Positions 11,616 to 24,900 of a DNA stretch of 64,000 nucleotides are shown piece after piece. The position numbers and the translations under genes are program-made. Below the pieces are notes generated by a model, which saw only the letters and a list, made by a program, of their open reading frames with translations, was not told where the DNA came from and searched no databases. Position 1 is the stretch's first letter; every line of letters starts with the position of its first letter. Source of the DNA: Colletotrichum lupini (Eukaryota; Ascomycota; Sordariomycetes; Glomerellales; Glomerellaceae); assembly GCF_023278565.1 (NCBI RefSeq), contig NC_064677.1, forward strand, positions 5,394,001-5,458,000. The letters run 5' to 3'.

Positions 11616-14322
11616 ATGCTCTTCAGCAAGTCATTCGTTGCCGCCGCCGCGGTCATCAGCCCGGCCCTGGCCCATTCTTCTTCACAGACAACCACAAGTG
11701 CCTCGCCACTTCTCGGACTCAACCTGTACTGGGGACAGTATGGCCAGACTACCGACCGCCTTTCAAGCTATTGTGATGCTCCGGGCGTCACTTCCGTCTC
11801 TCTATCCTTCGTCACATACTCTCCCAAGAACAGCGCTGGATACCCCGGCACCAATTTCGCCGGCCACTGCGGCGGCGAGGTTTACTACAAGAACCCCAAG
11901 ACTGGCGAAGACACCAAGTTGATTATGAACTGTGACTACATCAAGAAGGATATCCAGTACTGCCAGGCCAAGGGCATCAAGGTTCTCCTGGCTATTGGTG
12001 GTTACTGCCCAACCGGAGGCCCCTGCAGCTACGACATTGACAGTGAGCAGGATGGCCATGAATTTGGTGATTTGTTGCACAAGACTTTTGGTCCTTACGA
12101 TCAGGCATGGAACGGCCCTCGTCCCTTTGATATCAGCGAGACTGAGCACATTGCTGTTGACGGTTTCGACTTTGACCTGGAGTTCAAGTATCGTATGTTG
12201 ATAAGGTTGCCCCTTTTTATGATGAATTATGATACTAACTTCAACAATAGCCGACCAAAAGCCCTGGATCAAGATGGTTGAGAAGCTTCGCAGCTGCGGT
12301 ATCTACCACATTTCTGCTGCTCCCCAGTGCCCAACGTCAGACACCTGGTTCCAGCTCAAGGAGCTCATCTACAACGCCCAATTCGACTCCCTCTTCATCC
12401 AGTTCTACAACAACCCCGGCTGCCAAATCACCGATACTCCCAACTACGACGACTGGGAGACGGTCATTTCTCAGACCTCCAAGAGCAAGGACGCGAAGCT
12501 CTACATTGGTGTCCTCGCCAGCGTCGAGTCTGGATGGAACGGTTATGCTCCTCCTTCCACGATCAAGGACTTGATCTGCAAGTACCAGAGCAAGCCGCAC
12601 TTTGGAGGTGTTTCTATCTGGGATGCCACCCGTGGCGCCATCAACCAGATCAACGGCCAGTCGTTCCACGAGGCCATTGCCGATGCTCTCAAGTACGGTT
12701 GCAACCCCATCCCTGCCAAGACCTCCACCATCAGCATCTCGACTTCGACATCGTCCGTGATCTCTTCCACCAGCACCTCGTCTGCCATTGTTTCCACCAC
12801 TTCGGCAAGCTCTAGCTCTAGCTCCAGCTCCGCGACCTCGAGCTCCAGCCAGTCCGCCTCGGCATCCGTTTCTGCTTCAGCCTCTGCCTCTGCTTCTATC
12901 CCGACTTCCGTCTCTGTCTCTGCTTCGGCCTCTGCTTCCGTGTCGGCCACTGGCTCAGCATCAGTGTCTGGCTCAGCATCTGGATCAGTATCGGCATCTG
13001 GCTCGGGATCTGCTTCTGTGTCCGCCTCAGCGTCTGCTTCTGTGTCCGCATCATCCTCGGCCTCGGCCTCAGCTTCACTCACCTTCTTTGGCAACTCTTC
13101 GGCGTCTGCCACCGGATCTGCTTCTTCGCGAATCATCACATCGTTGAGCTCCAACGCCACTGCCACTGCCAGCGCTTCTGCGACCAAGTCTGCGACTGTT
13201 TCGGACACTTGCGATGAGGACGACGAGGACTTCCCAACCACCACGGCGGGTAACTCCCAGACCGCCACTGCTACTGCCACCGGCTCAGCAGACGCAACAA
13301 AGACTGCCTCTGGCGGCGTCACCAACAAGGCCACTGGCTCTGCTACTGGTTCTGCTACGAGACCAGCCCAGAACTCCTTGACGGTGTCCATCTCAGACAA
13401 GCCCACCGGCACCAAATCAGCTACCGAGTCGGCCAAGAACACACTCAGTGTCCCCGAACAGCTGACCACAAGCACGATTTTCACCACCAAGATCACCACC
13501 GTCACCTCTTGCAAGCCCGATGTACCCTGCACCAAGGGTCAGGTTGTCACCGAGACTGTTCCTTGGTACACCACTGTCTGCCCTATCACGGCAACGTCGT
13601 CCGTCGTCGCCGTGCCTACAATTAGCCCTCCTCCCCAATGGGTTACCAGCACAGTCTTCACCACAAAGACGTACACCATCACTTCTTGCGCTCCTGATGT
13701 ACCAAACTGCCCTGTTGGCCAAGTCACGACCAAGGTCGTCCCTGCATACACCACCGTCTGCCCGTACACCGAGACGACACCCGGCAGCACTAAGCCTTCA
13801 GGCGACGTCCCCAACCCTCCCAAGCCCACCGGGGATGTTCCCAAGCCTACCGGTGGCCAAGGAGGGAACAAGCCCTCTGGCGACATTCCTCAGCCTCCCA
13901 AGCCCACTGGTGATGCTCCCAAACCTACTGGCAGCCAAGGAGGGAACAAGCCTTCTGGCGATGTGCCCCAACCCCCTAAGCCTACTGGCGATGCTCCCAA
14001 GCCCACTGGCAGCCAAGGTGGCAGCAAGCCTTCTGGGAGCCTTTCTCCGCCCAAGCCTACCGTAACACCCGTTGTTCCCGGCAAAGAGGATGACTCGACG
14101 ACTTTCATCTACAAGACCCTGACTGTCCCCGTTACGATTGGCAAATACAACTCCACACTCGCGGGTACCGGCTCCAACTACAAGCCCACCTCCACGGGCG
14201 GGTTTCCCAGCTACACAACGGCTGCTCCCGTTCCCAGCAAGCCTGTCCAGGCTGGAGCTGCCAAGATCGGAGCTTTCGGAGTCGGTGGCTTCGCCGCCCT
14301 TGCCGTTGCTCTTCTGCTCTAA
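11616..14322 (+). CDS. Secreted GPI-anchored GH18 chitinase (fungal/plant class III type)
   Basis: Exons 11616-12192 and 12251-14322 with a 58-base intron; 882 aa. It hydrolyses chitin in the cell wall, probably during growth, septation or wall remodelling. A signal peptide (residues 1-20, ending SPALA) is followed by a GH18 domain (about 25-345) that contains LYWGQ near its start and the catalytic DGFDFDLE at 182-189, with Glu189 as the acid/base. The intron falls three residues after this motif. A long Ser/Ala/Thr-rich stalk (about 348-590) follows, then two copies of a Cys-containing repeat (about 597-638 and 656-698, sharing TSC.PDVP..), then a Pro/Gly-rich tandem repeat (about 710-790). 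The last ~20 residues are hydrophobic after small residues, which fits a GPI attachment signal. The architecture resembles yeast Cts2/ChiA-type wall chitinases. The stalk is too repetitive to date. Confidence 0.95.
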
Positions 14323-14673
14323 TGTGTGTGAGGGATTGATGATTGGTTACTACGGATATGGCATTTATTTCTTTAATTCTGTTCACGAGATGTATAAACA
14401 TGACTAATATTTCCTTTGTATACCTATGGTGCTGCAATCGAGGCATGCAAAAGCAAGCCTTGGCGTATAGAACCTCGTGATAAAACGTTTGGCGCATTGC
14501 GTGCTAGAGCATACCGTTGAGAAAACATTCTGCATATAAATGCAAACAATACAATCAGCCCGTTGCTGGGATTTGTTATTTGTTCCTTGAACAACCTGAT
14601 GTTTGACTTTTGGTTGTAGCCTATGCGCTTTAGGCCCCAAGGTTTCTTTCTTAGTCGTTCGGCCGAATCGGCA
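14323..14673. other. 3' flank of the chitinase gene
   Basis: Normal composition up to the edge of the mobile element. It should contain the chitinase 3' UTR and terminator. I see no further gene. The last 8 bases, 14666-14673, are the left target-site duplication. Confidence 0.5.
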
Positions 14674-14718
14674 GTGAACATAGGTAAACTAACCTATGGC
14701 CCCCCCGGTTACTTAACC
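14674..14718 (+). repeat. Left terminal inverted repeat with palindromic core
   Basis: Runs outward to inward as GTGAACA, then ATAGGT-AAACTA-ACCTAT (a perfect 6-bp hairpin, 14680-14697), a run of seven C (14700-14706) and the box GGTTACTTAACC (14707-14718). The outer 24 bases match the reverse complement of 25571-25594 with only a few differences, all transitions. Confidence 0.8.
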
Positions 14719-15059
14719 TAACTATAAGAAAAAGGACGTAACCTAACTAATTTTCTAATTAGCTAGTTTAATTACTATAGGACTAGCTAAATAGATTTTT
14801 AATTAATTAAAAAATCCTTAACTAAGTATAGACTATTTTTATTAATTATAACTTATATTATTAATTATATACTTTTTATTTTATTATATAAGTAGCCCCT
14901 ATTATACCCTTATTAATTTCGTATTTTATTCGTTATTTATTTATATTAAGCCTTTTATAAAAAGGGTTATTAATTTATTTTTCGCCTCCTAATTAATTTA
15001 TAACTGGTTCTAAATTAATTCTACTTATTATAATCTTTTATAAGTATTTAATAAGTTAT

Positions 15060-16330
15060 ATTTTTAGAAGTATTTTAGAATTATTTTTAAATTAGTTTAA
15101 AACTAATTTTAAATAAGAAACGTACTAGGACTATTATTTAGGTATTCCTAGCCCTAGGGGTAATCTTATTTATTATAAAAACCTACCCCTTTTTAAATAT
15201 AATAAAATATATAATTAAGAACTAGTTTAGGACTAGTTTAAAACTAATTTAAAATCATTTAGAATAATAAAATTAAGCTTATATTTAGTAAAATATATTA
15301 TAAATTCTTAGTTAATAATAAAAAGGTTATTTATATAACTATAAATAATTCCTAAGTAATTTAGAACTAATCCTAAATTAATTCTAAACTCTTAAGAAAC
15401 TTAATTTATTTCTAAGAGTAATCTTTATATTTATATTTATAAATATAAAGTTAATAATATCTTAATACGTATTAAGAACTATAAAATAGGTACTAACTTA
15501 ATTAATATAAATAATAAAGCTTTAAATAAGTAGTTTATAACTATTTTAGAACTAGTTAAGAGCTAGTTTAGAATTAATTAACTAATTATCTATTTAGCTT
15601 TTTATAATAAGTTAAAAAAGGTCCGTAGAAACCGTAAGGTCCGTAGCCCCCTCTTTACTTTTTTTAAAAAAAAAAAGCTAGATTTTTTATTTCCCTCTTA
15701 AAGGTCCCTATACGTAATAAGAGAAGTAAAAAAGTTATAAGTAATTTTAAAGTAATTCCTAGCCTATTTTAAATTAATTTTTACTTTTTATTTAGCTTAA
15801 TATAGTTATTATACGTCGTATTATTAATATAAATACTAAGTTTAGATATATTTTTTATAATTTTTAAAAGAAGTATAAGTTATTTCGGAACTAATTTAGA
15901 ACTAATTATAAACTAATTTTAAACTATTTAACTTATCCCCCTTTTTAATTTAATAGTTTTTATTAATTTTAATAAAAGTTCTTTTAAGTTAAAAAAGAAG
16001 TAGAAGAAGAGGAGGTTATTACCTCTTTTTTTAAAGATATTTTTACTTAAGAAAATCTTATTATAATCGATTTTAATAATATTATAAATAAAGATAAGGA
16101 TAATAATATAAAAAATATTAAGGTTAAAGGTAATATTAAAGATGAAAATAATAATAAAAATAAAAATAATAATAAATAATTTAAAACTAGTTTAGTATCG
16201 TTTTGGGAATAGTTCGGAATTAGTTTAGTAGTTTATACTTTCGTCTTTTTAAAAAATACTTATTATAAATAGTTTCTTAGTATTAATTTAGAACTAATAC
16301 AAAACGGATTTAAAACTACTTCTATATTTT
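15060..16330. repeat. Subterminal clusters of an 11-bp module (left side)
   Basis: Runs of two to four units like AGAACTAGTTT or AAAACTAATTT, spaced about 11 bases apart, recur at roughly 15060-15115, 15215-15260, 15355-15400, 15535-15580, 15885-15930, 16185-16235 and 16285-16325. The unit has a palindromic centre (AACTAGTT). Less mutated copies contain CGGAAT or CGATTC, so the original unit was more GC-rich. Confidence 0.6.
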
Positions 16331-16980
16331 ATTATTATATTATAAAATTAAAGTTTTAATATATAACTAATATTAATTTACTTTTTATTTTATCTTAATT
16401 AAAATATAAACTTTATATATAATATATATATTTATAATCTTTATTTTAATTAACTAAGTTTTAAAATAAGACTAATATAATAAAGAATATTTTAATAATA
16501 AGTAATATTTATATATCTATTTATATTATTATTAAAGAATAATATATTATTCTATATAAAATTATTATTATTTTACTCTTTATTAATATTATTAAATATA
16601 GAATTCTTATATTAAAATATAGGTATTATTTATAGTTATATTATTATTAAATATATATTTACTTATTTTAAATTAGTATTATTTCCTTTATTTTTAGAAT
16701 ATTTTACGAAATATAATATAATTAAAATTATAATTATTATATTTATTATTTATATTTTTATTATTATTATATATTTATATATATATACTACTTTTACTAA
16801 CTACTCGGGCAGCTCTTAATATTAATTATATAGTATTAGTATATATATATATATATATATATTTATCTATCTTTATTATTATTATAAAACTTATTTACTA
16901 TTATAAGTAATTATATATTATTTATATAATACTATTTACTTTATATTAAATAATACTTAATAATATAAGTAATTAAAATA

Positions 16981-17070
16981 GGGAATTAATATATAGGCGT
17001 TATAAATTAATATACGGGCGTCGCTCTTATATAAGTATTACTATTTTATTTTTTAATTAGTTTAAAAAAA
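16981..17070 (+). repeat. Left terminal inverted repeat of the hAT element
   Basis: Begins GGGAATTAATATATAGGCGT. It pairs with the reverse complement of 20320-20409 at about 89 percent identity, all differences being transitions. Confidence 0.85.
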
Positions 17071-20000
17071 TAGTACCTTTTTATAAAAGCGGTAAGGGTA
17101 ATTATATTAATATAGCTATTCTTATTATCCTCTCTAACCTAAGCTTTAGTTTAAGATTTTTAAAAATAAGAATACTATTATAACTTACGTACTTATTTAG
17201 AACTATTATATTATTTATTTAAGATTTATAAATCTTAAATTAGTTAGTAATATAAGCTTTTATAAATTTTAAATAAATAAGGCTTTTTCTTATTATATAC
17301 TTAAAATATATAAAAAATAAATTATAATAACGTCTACTTAACTACCTTTTTTAATATAGTTATAATAATTTATTATTATTATAAACTATTTTTTATTAGC
17401 TCCGTTCTTTTTAAATATTAAATTATATTAACTATTTATTTATATAATTCCTTATTATCCTCCCCCTATTAAGAACGCTAAACTAGCTCCTTATTTATTA
17501 CTAAAATAAGCTTAATATTTAGCTTTAACTTAGCTAATTTATTCTTTTTATAAGCCTAGTTAGTATTAACTTATTCTTATTTTTAAATAAACGGCCTCGT
17601 TTTTTATTATTTATACCTTAGTTATTATAAGTAGTATAAGCTTAACTAACTAACTAGCCTTTTCTAAATAAAACTAGTTATAATAAAATAAGCTATATTA
17701 TATTTTTTAGCTTATTATAGAGGGATATAGTAATTTTAAAGTCTAAGATTTAGTAATATAAATTTAAAAGAAACGTTTTTTAAAAACGTTATTAAGAGTA
17801 TGCTTTTTATTTATTAAAAATAGCTAAATTTAATATTTTAAAATAGATTTTATAATAATATAAGATGTTTAGCTTAATTAAAATAGTATAATTTAAATTA
17901 TAAAATCCGAGGGGGTCTAAAAATAGCCTCTTATTAAATAGTATTATTTTTTTTATAAGCCGGCCTTATATTTTAATTAAAGTAAAATATTTTAAAAAAA
18001 GTATTATTCGAAGTTTATTTAAGTACTTAAAGCGAGTACTTATATATTCTTAGTTTATAAGTACTTCGTCCTCTATATAAGCTTAGTAAAAGTATAGCTC
18101 TTAATTACTAATTATATTTTATATAACGTTAATAAGCTAATATAAATAACTAAGATTATTTAAAAAATAACTTTTAATATTATTATTACTTAACTTAGCA
18201 TTAGAAATAACGTAAGTACTAAAGTTTTAATATTTTTAAATAAAATAATAAGCTTACTATGCTCTTAAAAATAAGTATATTATATAAAAATATTAGAAAA
18301 TTAGGTATTAGTTATTAAACGTTTTATAAAACTTAGTCTAGGTTTTTTTAAAAATATACTTAGTCTTAGTAAAAATAATAAGCTTTTATATTATAAAAAC
18401 CTTACGATATATATAAGGGGGGGGCTTATTAATAAGTATATTAATATAAGCCTTATCTTTATTATTTAACATAATTATTATTTATATTAATAATTAATAT
18501 CTTTTATTATCAAACTTATTACTATTATTATTATAATTATAATCCTTAACTTACTTCTACTTAGCCCTAAATATAATATTAAAATTAATATAATAAATAT
18601 AAAGTTATTACTAAACGTTTAAAAACTACTCGTTTAATATAGCCTTTATTTACTTATCGTAATTTATAATAATAATAATAGGGTAACGGATTAAGTATTA
18701 GTTTATAAGTTAGTAAATACTTACTAAGAGAAACTAAAAACCCTCTAGTTTTTTATTATTAATAAGGCCGAACGTAGCGTTATAAATAGATTTAAAATAG
18801 GTCTATTGAGTAGCTTAAAAAAGAGGGAGCTTAAAGTAATTAATATTATAAATATTATTAAAGCTAATTATTTTAAAGAATCGCTTTTATATTTAAAAAT
18901 AATAAAAAGAAATCTAAATAAAGTTAGTAAAGTAGTTTAGCTCGTCGTTTACTTATTTTATTATATATAAAATATCTTACTTATTAAATAGCTTAATTAA
19001 TACTATAATTAGCGAGTATTTAGCTAGTTTTTCTTAGTTTATATAAGCCTTAGTATTATAAATATCTTACTAAGTAAATAAGGACTTTAGGAACTATTTT
19101 TAAATAATAATACGTATATCCCGAGCCTAAATCTTAACTTATTAGCTTATAATTTTAATAATATCCTTAACTATTTTAATAAGCTTATAATATAAAGGAT
19201 ACGTAAAGGCTTTAAAACTAAGGCTATAATTATATTATTTATACTAAGGGTTTAAATAATAATATAATAACTACTTATCCTCCTCTTAAGCCTCGGTAAT
19301 AACTTATTATTTATAACCGTATTTTTAAAACTTATATTATTAAATACTAACGCTTTTTATAAGCCTAGGTTCGCTAAACTAATTATATCAAAAAGTTTCT
19401 TAAATAATTCGGCCTCGAGCTTTATACTTATTTTATTTTATAATATTAAATTTATTAATTTTTATAAAATTATTAACTTAGTTAAAAAGGGTATTATAAA
19501 TTTATTTTAAATTATTAAAAATTAATAAGTTTAGGATTTAGGTTATAAAAAGAGAGGAGGATCGGTTACTTAAAATATAATAAAAAGTTGTAATTTAAAA
19601 AGACGTTTTATTTTAAATAAAAAATAGCTATAGGGGTAAATAAGGTAATAAGTTAACTTAGGGACCCTATATTTATTATTATTAACGGATATATTCTTAT
19701 TATTAAAGTAATATTATTATTAATTATTAATTAGTTTTAATAACCTATTTAATAAGTTAAAAAGTATTACTAAACTATTTTATTATAAAATAAGAAAGTT
19801 ATTAAAACTATTTATTAAGGGGAGAGGGGTTATATTTTAAAAAAAGTTATAAAAGGGTAGTCCGCTAGGTTTTTATTATTTTCTTAGGAAAATAGTAAAT
19901 AAAATATAATATAAACTCTATATTAAAATAATCGTTTATAAGAGGTTATATATTTTATAATATACTAATTAAGAGCTTAGTAATAAAGTCGCGCTACTTT

Positions 20001-20319
20001 TTAAAATTACTAATTTTATAAAATTAATTAATATTAAAATAGCTACTTTAAAAAAGAATTTAGTAGTTAACTAGATAATAATAAGAGGCTATAATTAATT
20101 AATAATTGTTCTTATAAAAAAAGAAGTCTTTTAATAAGGGTATTATTTTAAAATTAGTCTTAAGGAACGTCTCTAACTCTAATTATAAAAACTATTATAA
20201 ATAAATATTATAAGTTAAATTTCGAGGCTTAATAATATAACCTAAGTATAAAGGGAGTAAAGGAATAAAGGCTTAAAATACTTTATAAGTATTTAATAGA
20301 ATTTAACTATATTAATAAT

Positions 20320-20409
20320 TTTTTTTAAACTAATTAAAAAGTAAAATAGCAACGCCCGTATAAGAGTAACGCCCGTATATTAATTTATAACGCCTATATA
20401 TTAATTCCT
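20320..20409 (-). repeat. Right terminal inverted repeat of the hAT element
   Basis: Reverse-complement partner of 16981-17070. It keeps two GGGCG motifs where the left copy has one, the second having been converted to AAGTA on the left by transitions. Confidence 0.85.
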
Positions 20410-20756
20410 TTAAAATAATAAAAATAAAAATATAATAATATATAAGTTTTAATTTCTTTATAATATTATAAACTAAATAGTTTTAAATAATAATATTAGA
20501 ATATTATTTAAATCGTAATACGTATACTAAATACTAAATCTAATATATATTAAAATAATATTAAATTATTTAAAACTTAAAAACATAACTAAAGTAATAA
20601 TTATATTATATTATATTATTATTTAATTATCTTTATTAAGTATATTAATAAAAAGTATTATAAGCGAAATATTTAATATATAATTATAAAATATATTATA
20701 TTATTGAATAACTATAACTTTATTAAATATATATAATATATATAATATATATATTA

Positions 20757-21846
20757 TGTAGTGGTTTTTTTTTCCGGCTTTATAAGCACAAAAGATCGAC
20801 CTTAACGGGATCACGCTTTTAAAAAAAATCACACAATATAATATACTTTTTAACTATATAATACGCGTAATATATCCTAAGCACGCGCTCAACGCAATAT
20901 AATAATTTCGATATAAAAACCGCTATTTAATTTAGGATAAATAAACTACTTTTTACGTAGTAATACCGGCCGGAAAGGTTAATAATAGAGGTCGGCTATA
21001 ATAGTTAGCTATAATAGTCGGCCGCTATAGTTAGCTATAATAGTTAGAGGCGGCCCTTAACTGCAGAGGTTCTAAACTTTAATAGCGACGTAGAGGTTTC
21101 TAAAAAAAGGGCTAAATAGGCTAATATTTACTACTTATACTAGAGCTTATAAAAATTCTTTTTATCCTTATCGCTTCTAATATCGCTTAAAGCTACTCTC
21201 TATTTAAACTAAATAAATTTACTAAACAAATCCACTAAATAAATCTACTAAACAAATCTATTAAATAAACCTATTAATATATAAACTACTACTCTCTTAG
21301 TATATAGTTAGTAATTAGTGGGCTAGAACTCTTTAAAAATGCCCGTCGATAAGTCTACCCCTCTCGGGCTAGGCGCCCTCTTTAGCTAGCTTAACGCTAT
21401 AGCTATCGTAGCTAACGTAAGTACGCTTAAGAAGTAGTAAAGTACTTTTTAATAATACGGAATTTAGCTAGGTAATATTATAAGCGCCGTAAATAGCCGG
21501 GCTAATATAAATACTAAGATCTAATATATTAACGCCGGCCTAGTTATAATAGTTATAATAAACGGGCTAGAGGTATATAGGGTTAGGGTAATAAGCTAGC
21601 GCCTTAAATAGCTCTTATAGGACCCCCCGGGTAATAATAATACTTATATAAAAGAATAGATTATACTAGACCTAGCTACTTAGGTAGGCTAGTACTAAGA
21701 GGTTTTATATACGTTAGAGTAAGTAAAGCTTGCCCTATAGGCGGGCGGTAAAAGGTTAGGAGTTTTAATTAGTAATTAGGTATAGAGCGCAATATACTTA
21801 GTTTTCCTTAATACGTAATATACGGTACGGCCCCGGCGGATTGCTC
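20757..21846 (+). mobile_element. Nested insertion of about 1.1 kb, class uncertain
   Basis: Composition changes at both ends: this segment is richer in CpG and GC than its surroundings. The same 12-base string ATATATATATTA lies just outside each end, but it is low-complexity, so it is weak evidence for a target duplication. The left end starts near TGTAGTGG followed by a T-run; no matching terminal repeats are visible. It carries a RIP-interrupted reading frame (21339-21850). It may be a truncated retrotransposon copy. Confidence 0.45.
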
Positions 21847-21850
21847 TGTC
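21339..21850 (+). pseudogene. RIP-interrupted open frame of unknown family
   Basis: From ATG at 21339 (MPVDKSTPLGLGALFS) a single frame continues for about 170 codons. Its only interruptions are TAA and TAG codons, which RIP would make from CAA, CAG or TGG; no frameshift is needed. The surviving text has DPPGNNNTY and a basic C-terminal part. I do not recognise it; a gag-like retrotransposon protein is possible. Confidence 0.5.
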
Positions 21851-21944
21851 GGGGGGAATATATATATTATATATCTAAACTTTAGTTTTTAGTTTTTATA
21901 TTATATTATTATTAAGAATTATTATAAAATAAGGAGGAATAGGG

Positions 21945-24900
21945 TTTAAAGTAATTTAAAATCGATTCTAAACTATTTTTAAAGTTTTTATTATAGTTCT
22001 TATAACCGTAATCTCCTTTTTTTAAGCTCTAATTAGCTTATTTCTAAATATAGCTCCCTTTTTTAAATATTTAATAAAATATAATACTTAATAATATCCT
22101 TATTTTAACTTTAAATAACCTCGCTTTATAAATTTATAATAAATATATAACGTAAATCTTAATAAATAATACTAAAAAAAGTTACTTAGAAACGACCTCG
22201 TAATTTATTTAAAAAGAGTTCTAAAGGGCTTAGGGATAGATTTTATACCCTTTATTATAACTATAACTAATTTTAAAACCTTAACTAGCTACGTAAACTT
22301 ATATTAAAAAGTACTAAGTTTAAAAAATTATAAAATAATAATTTAATAAATTATTAATAAGCCCTTATATTTTATTTATATAAAGCTAGTTTTCGTTATT
22401 CTAAACGACGTTAACGTTTTACCCCTAAACTAATTTAAAATTAGTTCTAAATTTAGTTATAAATAGTTCTAAAGGGTTTATATTTAAATAACTAGTTAAG
22501 GTATAATATTTTTTAATAATAAATATATCTTACTAAGTAAGGCAAATACTTAATTTTTAAAAAAGGGTATTTTATTTAAAAAGATATTTATTATATTCCC
22601 TAAATCTAAATATAGTAATTAGTTCTAAATTAGTTTTAAAAAGATTTTAATTTATTTTTAAATATAAATTAATAATAGGACAAAACGATTATTTTATATA
22701 TACGAAGCTTAATAGAGGGCTTTTATAGTATTAATATAAATATAAAACTTATTTTAATCCTTAAAAGGTATTTATAAATAGGTCTAGTTAAGTCTAGTTA
22801 TAATATTCTTTTAAAACTTATATTAAGTTTAAAATAAATTAATAAATTACTTAGTATCGATTCTAAATTAGTTATAAACCTCTTTTAAATAAGTTCCGAA
22901 TTACCTTATTTCGTAATTAACTATATAATAAAAAGTAGTCCTTTTTTAATTAATAAAATAAAATACTCTTTATTTAATTTTATTTTAAGTTTAGAGAGCG
23001 ATTTTTTAGAACGTATTTCTTAATATTATAATAAAAGTAAACTAAGTAAAATTGAATATATTTTTTAATTTACTATTCTTAGGGGTAATATTATAGATCG
23101 TAATTAAGAAATAAATATTAACTAAACCCTTTTTAAATTAGTTCTAAACCGATTCTAAACCTTATATAAAAAGATTTTATAAACTTATTTATTAAGTTCT
23201 TATAATCTTAGTTAATAATAATACTTAATAACCCTTAGTTATATTTAAAAAGATATTTTTATTAAATAATATATTTAAAACGCTCTTTAAGAATTTAAAA
23301 AATAAGTTAGTATATTTTTTAGTATATTTTAGTACTCTTTATATTTATAAAAACTTAGAAAAGTAAAATAGTTATTTAAAAAGTTAGTAAATAGTTTAGA
23401 AATACTTCGGAATAGATTTAGAATCGCTTTAGAACCTTTTTAAGAAACTTCGTTATACTAGCCCTAAATAGCCTTAACTTTATTATAACCCTTAATATAT
23501 TTATAATTCGTATTTAATTAAAAAGTCAAAAAAATATTCTTTTTTTAAAGTTTAGCTTACTCTAGATAAAAAGTAATATAAATATAATTATAGCTATTAT
23601 TATTAAAATATTAAATATACTAAAAAGAAATTAGAATAGATTCGGAGTCGATTCGGAAATAGTTCTTAATATTTTATAAAATACTTATGTTAATATAATA
23701 ACGGGCTTATATATATTAATACTCGTTCTATATAGCTAAGTAAAATAACTTAGTTAGAAAATAAAAAGCTTCTTATATTTATATAATATTTATAAGCTAA
23801 TTAGTATTACTAAGGGTATTATAAATCTCTATAATAATCCGATTATAAAATTTATTATAGAGCTTAGTAAGCTCTTTTAATTATAAAAATATATTTAAAA
23901 ATAATTAAGAACTAATTCTAAATATATTTAAAACGTTTTTTTTATTTAATTTACTTCTTAGTTAACTAATTTTTTTTACAATATTCTAAAGTTCTAAATA
24001 AATACTTTTAAGTATTTAGATAAGTAGTAGAGAGGGGTGCTTATAAGTACTATAAAAAGTTAAAATAATTACTAGTTTTATAGTAATATTAATTAGTACT
24101 TAATAGTTCTATTTTACTAGATATAATATTTAGAGAATTTCTTTTAGGATAATATAATTTATATCTAAATTATATTAGAATTACTTCGGAATATATTTAA
24201 AATAGATTTAGAACTAGCTTATTATAATGTCGTAATTTCTATTTATTATTTGTAAAAAAGTAATACTTATTTTCTTTTATTATATTAACCTCTTCTTTTT
24301 ATAATATAGAGCGTATTAAAAATAAATAGGCTTAGTATTTAATTAAAGGAAATTTAATATAATAGTTTTTATTATTACCATATAAATTCTTATAAATATG
24401 CTATATAGTAAGTAATTAAGTACTAAGAATATATTAAAGAGATTCGGAATTAGTTCTAAATAAGTTACGAATCGGTTTAGAATAATATATATATACTATA
24501 TTAGTTATTAATAACCTCTATATTATAATCTTTATAAAATAGGGTATAAAAAGTACTTATTTTAAATTATTTAAGCTATACTTTTACTTATTTATAAAAA
24601 TAATTAATAAGAACTATTTCTTAACTAGTTCGGAATTGATTTAAAAAACTTATATAATTACTCTTTTTTTTAATAATATTTTATAAATACGTTTATATAT
24701 AAAAATAATATCCTTAGCTATATGTTTTATAACTCGAGTATAATTCTAATAAAGTAAAGTTTAGTTAAAATATAAATACGCTTTATTATTAATATAATAA
24801 TACGTAAAGCGTTTATAAACTTAATTTTACAAAAAAACAGATATAATAATCTTTAAAAATATTAAACGAGTATTATTATATTAAAATTATTAAGTTCGGA

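Larger units (their letters stand above)
16981..20409. mobile_element. hAT-superfamily DNA transposon, RIP-degraded, nested
   Basis: A 3429-bp element flanked by a perfect 8-bp target duplication TTAAAATA (16973-16980 and 20410-20417), the length typical of hAT elements. Its inverted repeats are about 90 bp long (16981-17070 and 20320-20409) and differ at about ten positions, every one a C/T or G/A transition as RIP causes. No intact transposase frame remains and I could not place the catalytic or dimerisation motifs. The length suits a full-size autonomous fungal hAT. It interrupts the larger 14674-25594 element. A long-TIR element with a coincidentally 8-bp duplication of another superfamily is less likely. 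Confidence 0.8.

Noticed and set aside
12543..13535. 330-codon minus-strand frame inside the chitinase gene
   Set aside because: It is the antisense of the Ser/Ala repeat and reads as Glu/Ala/Asp repeats; a composition effect of the repeated codons.
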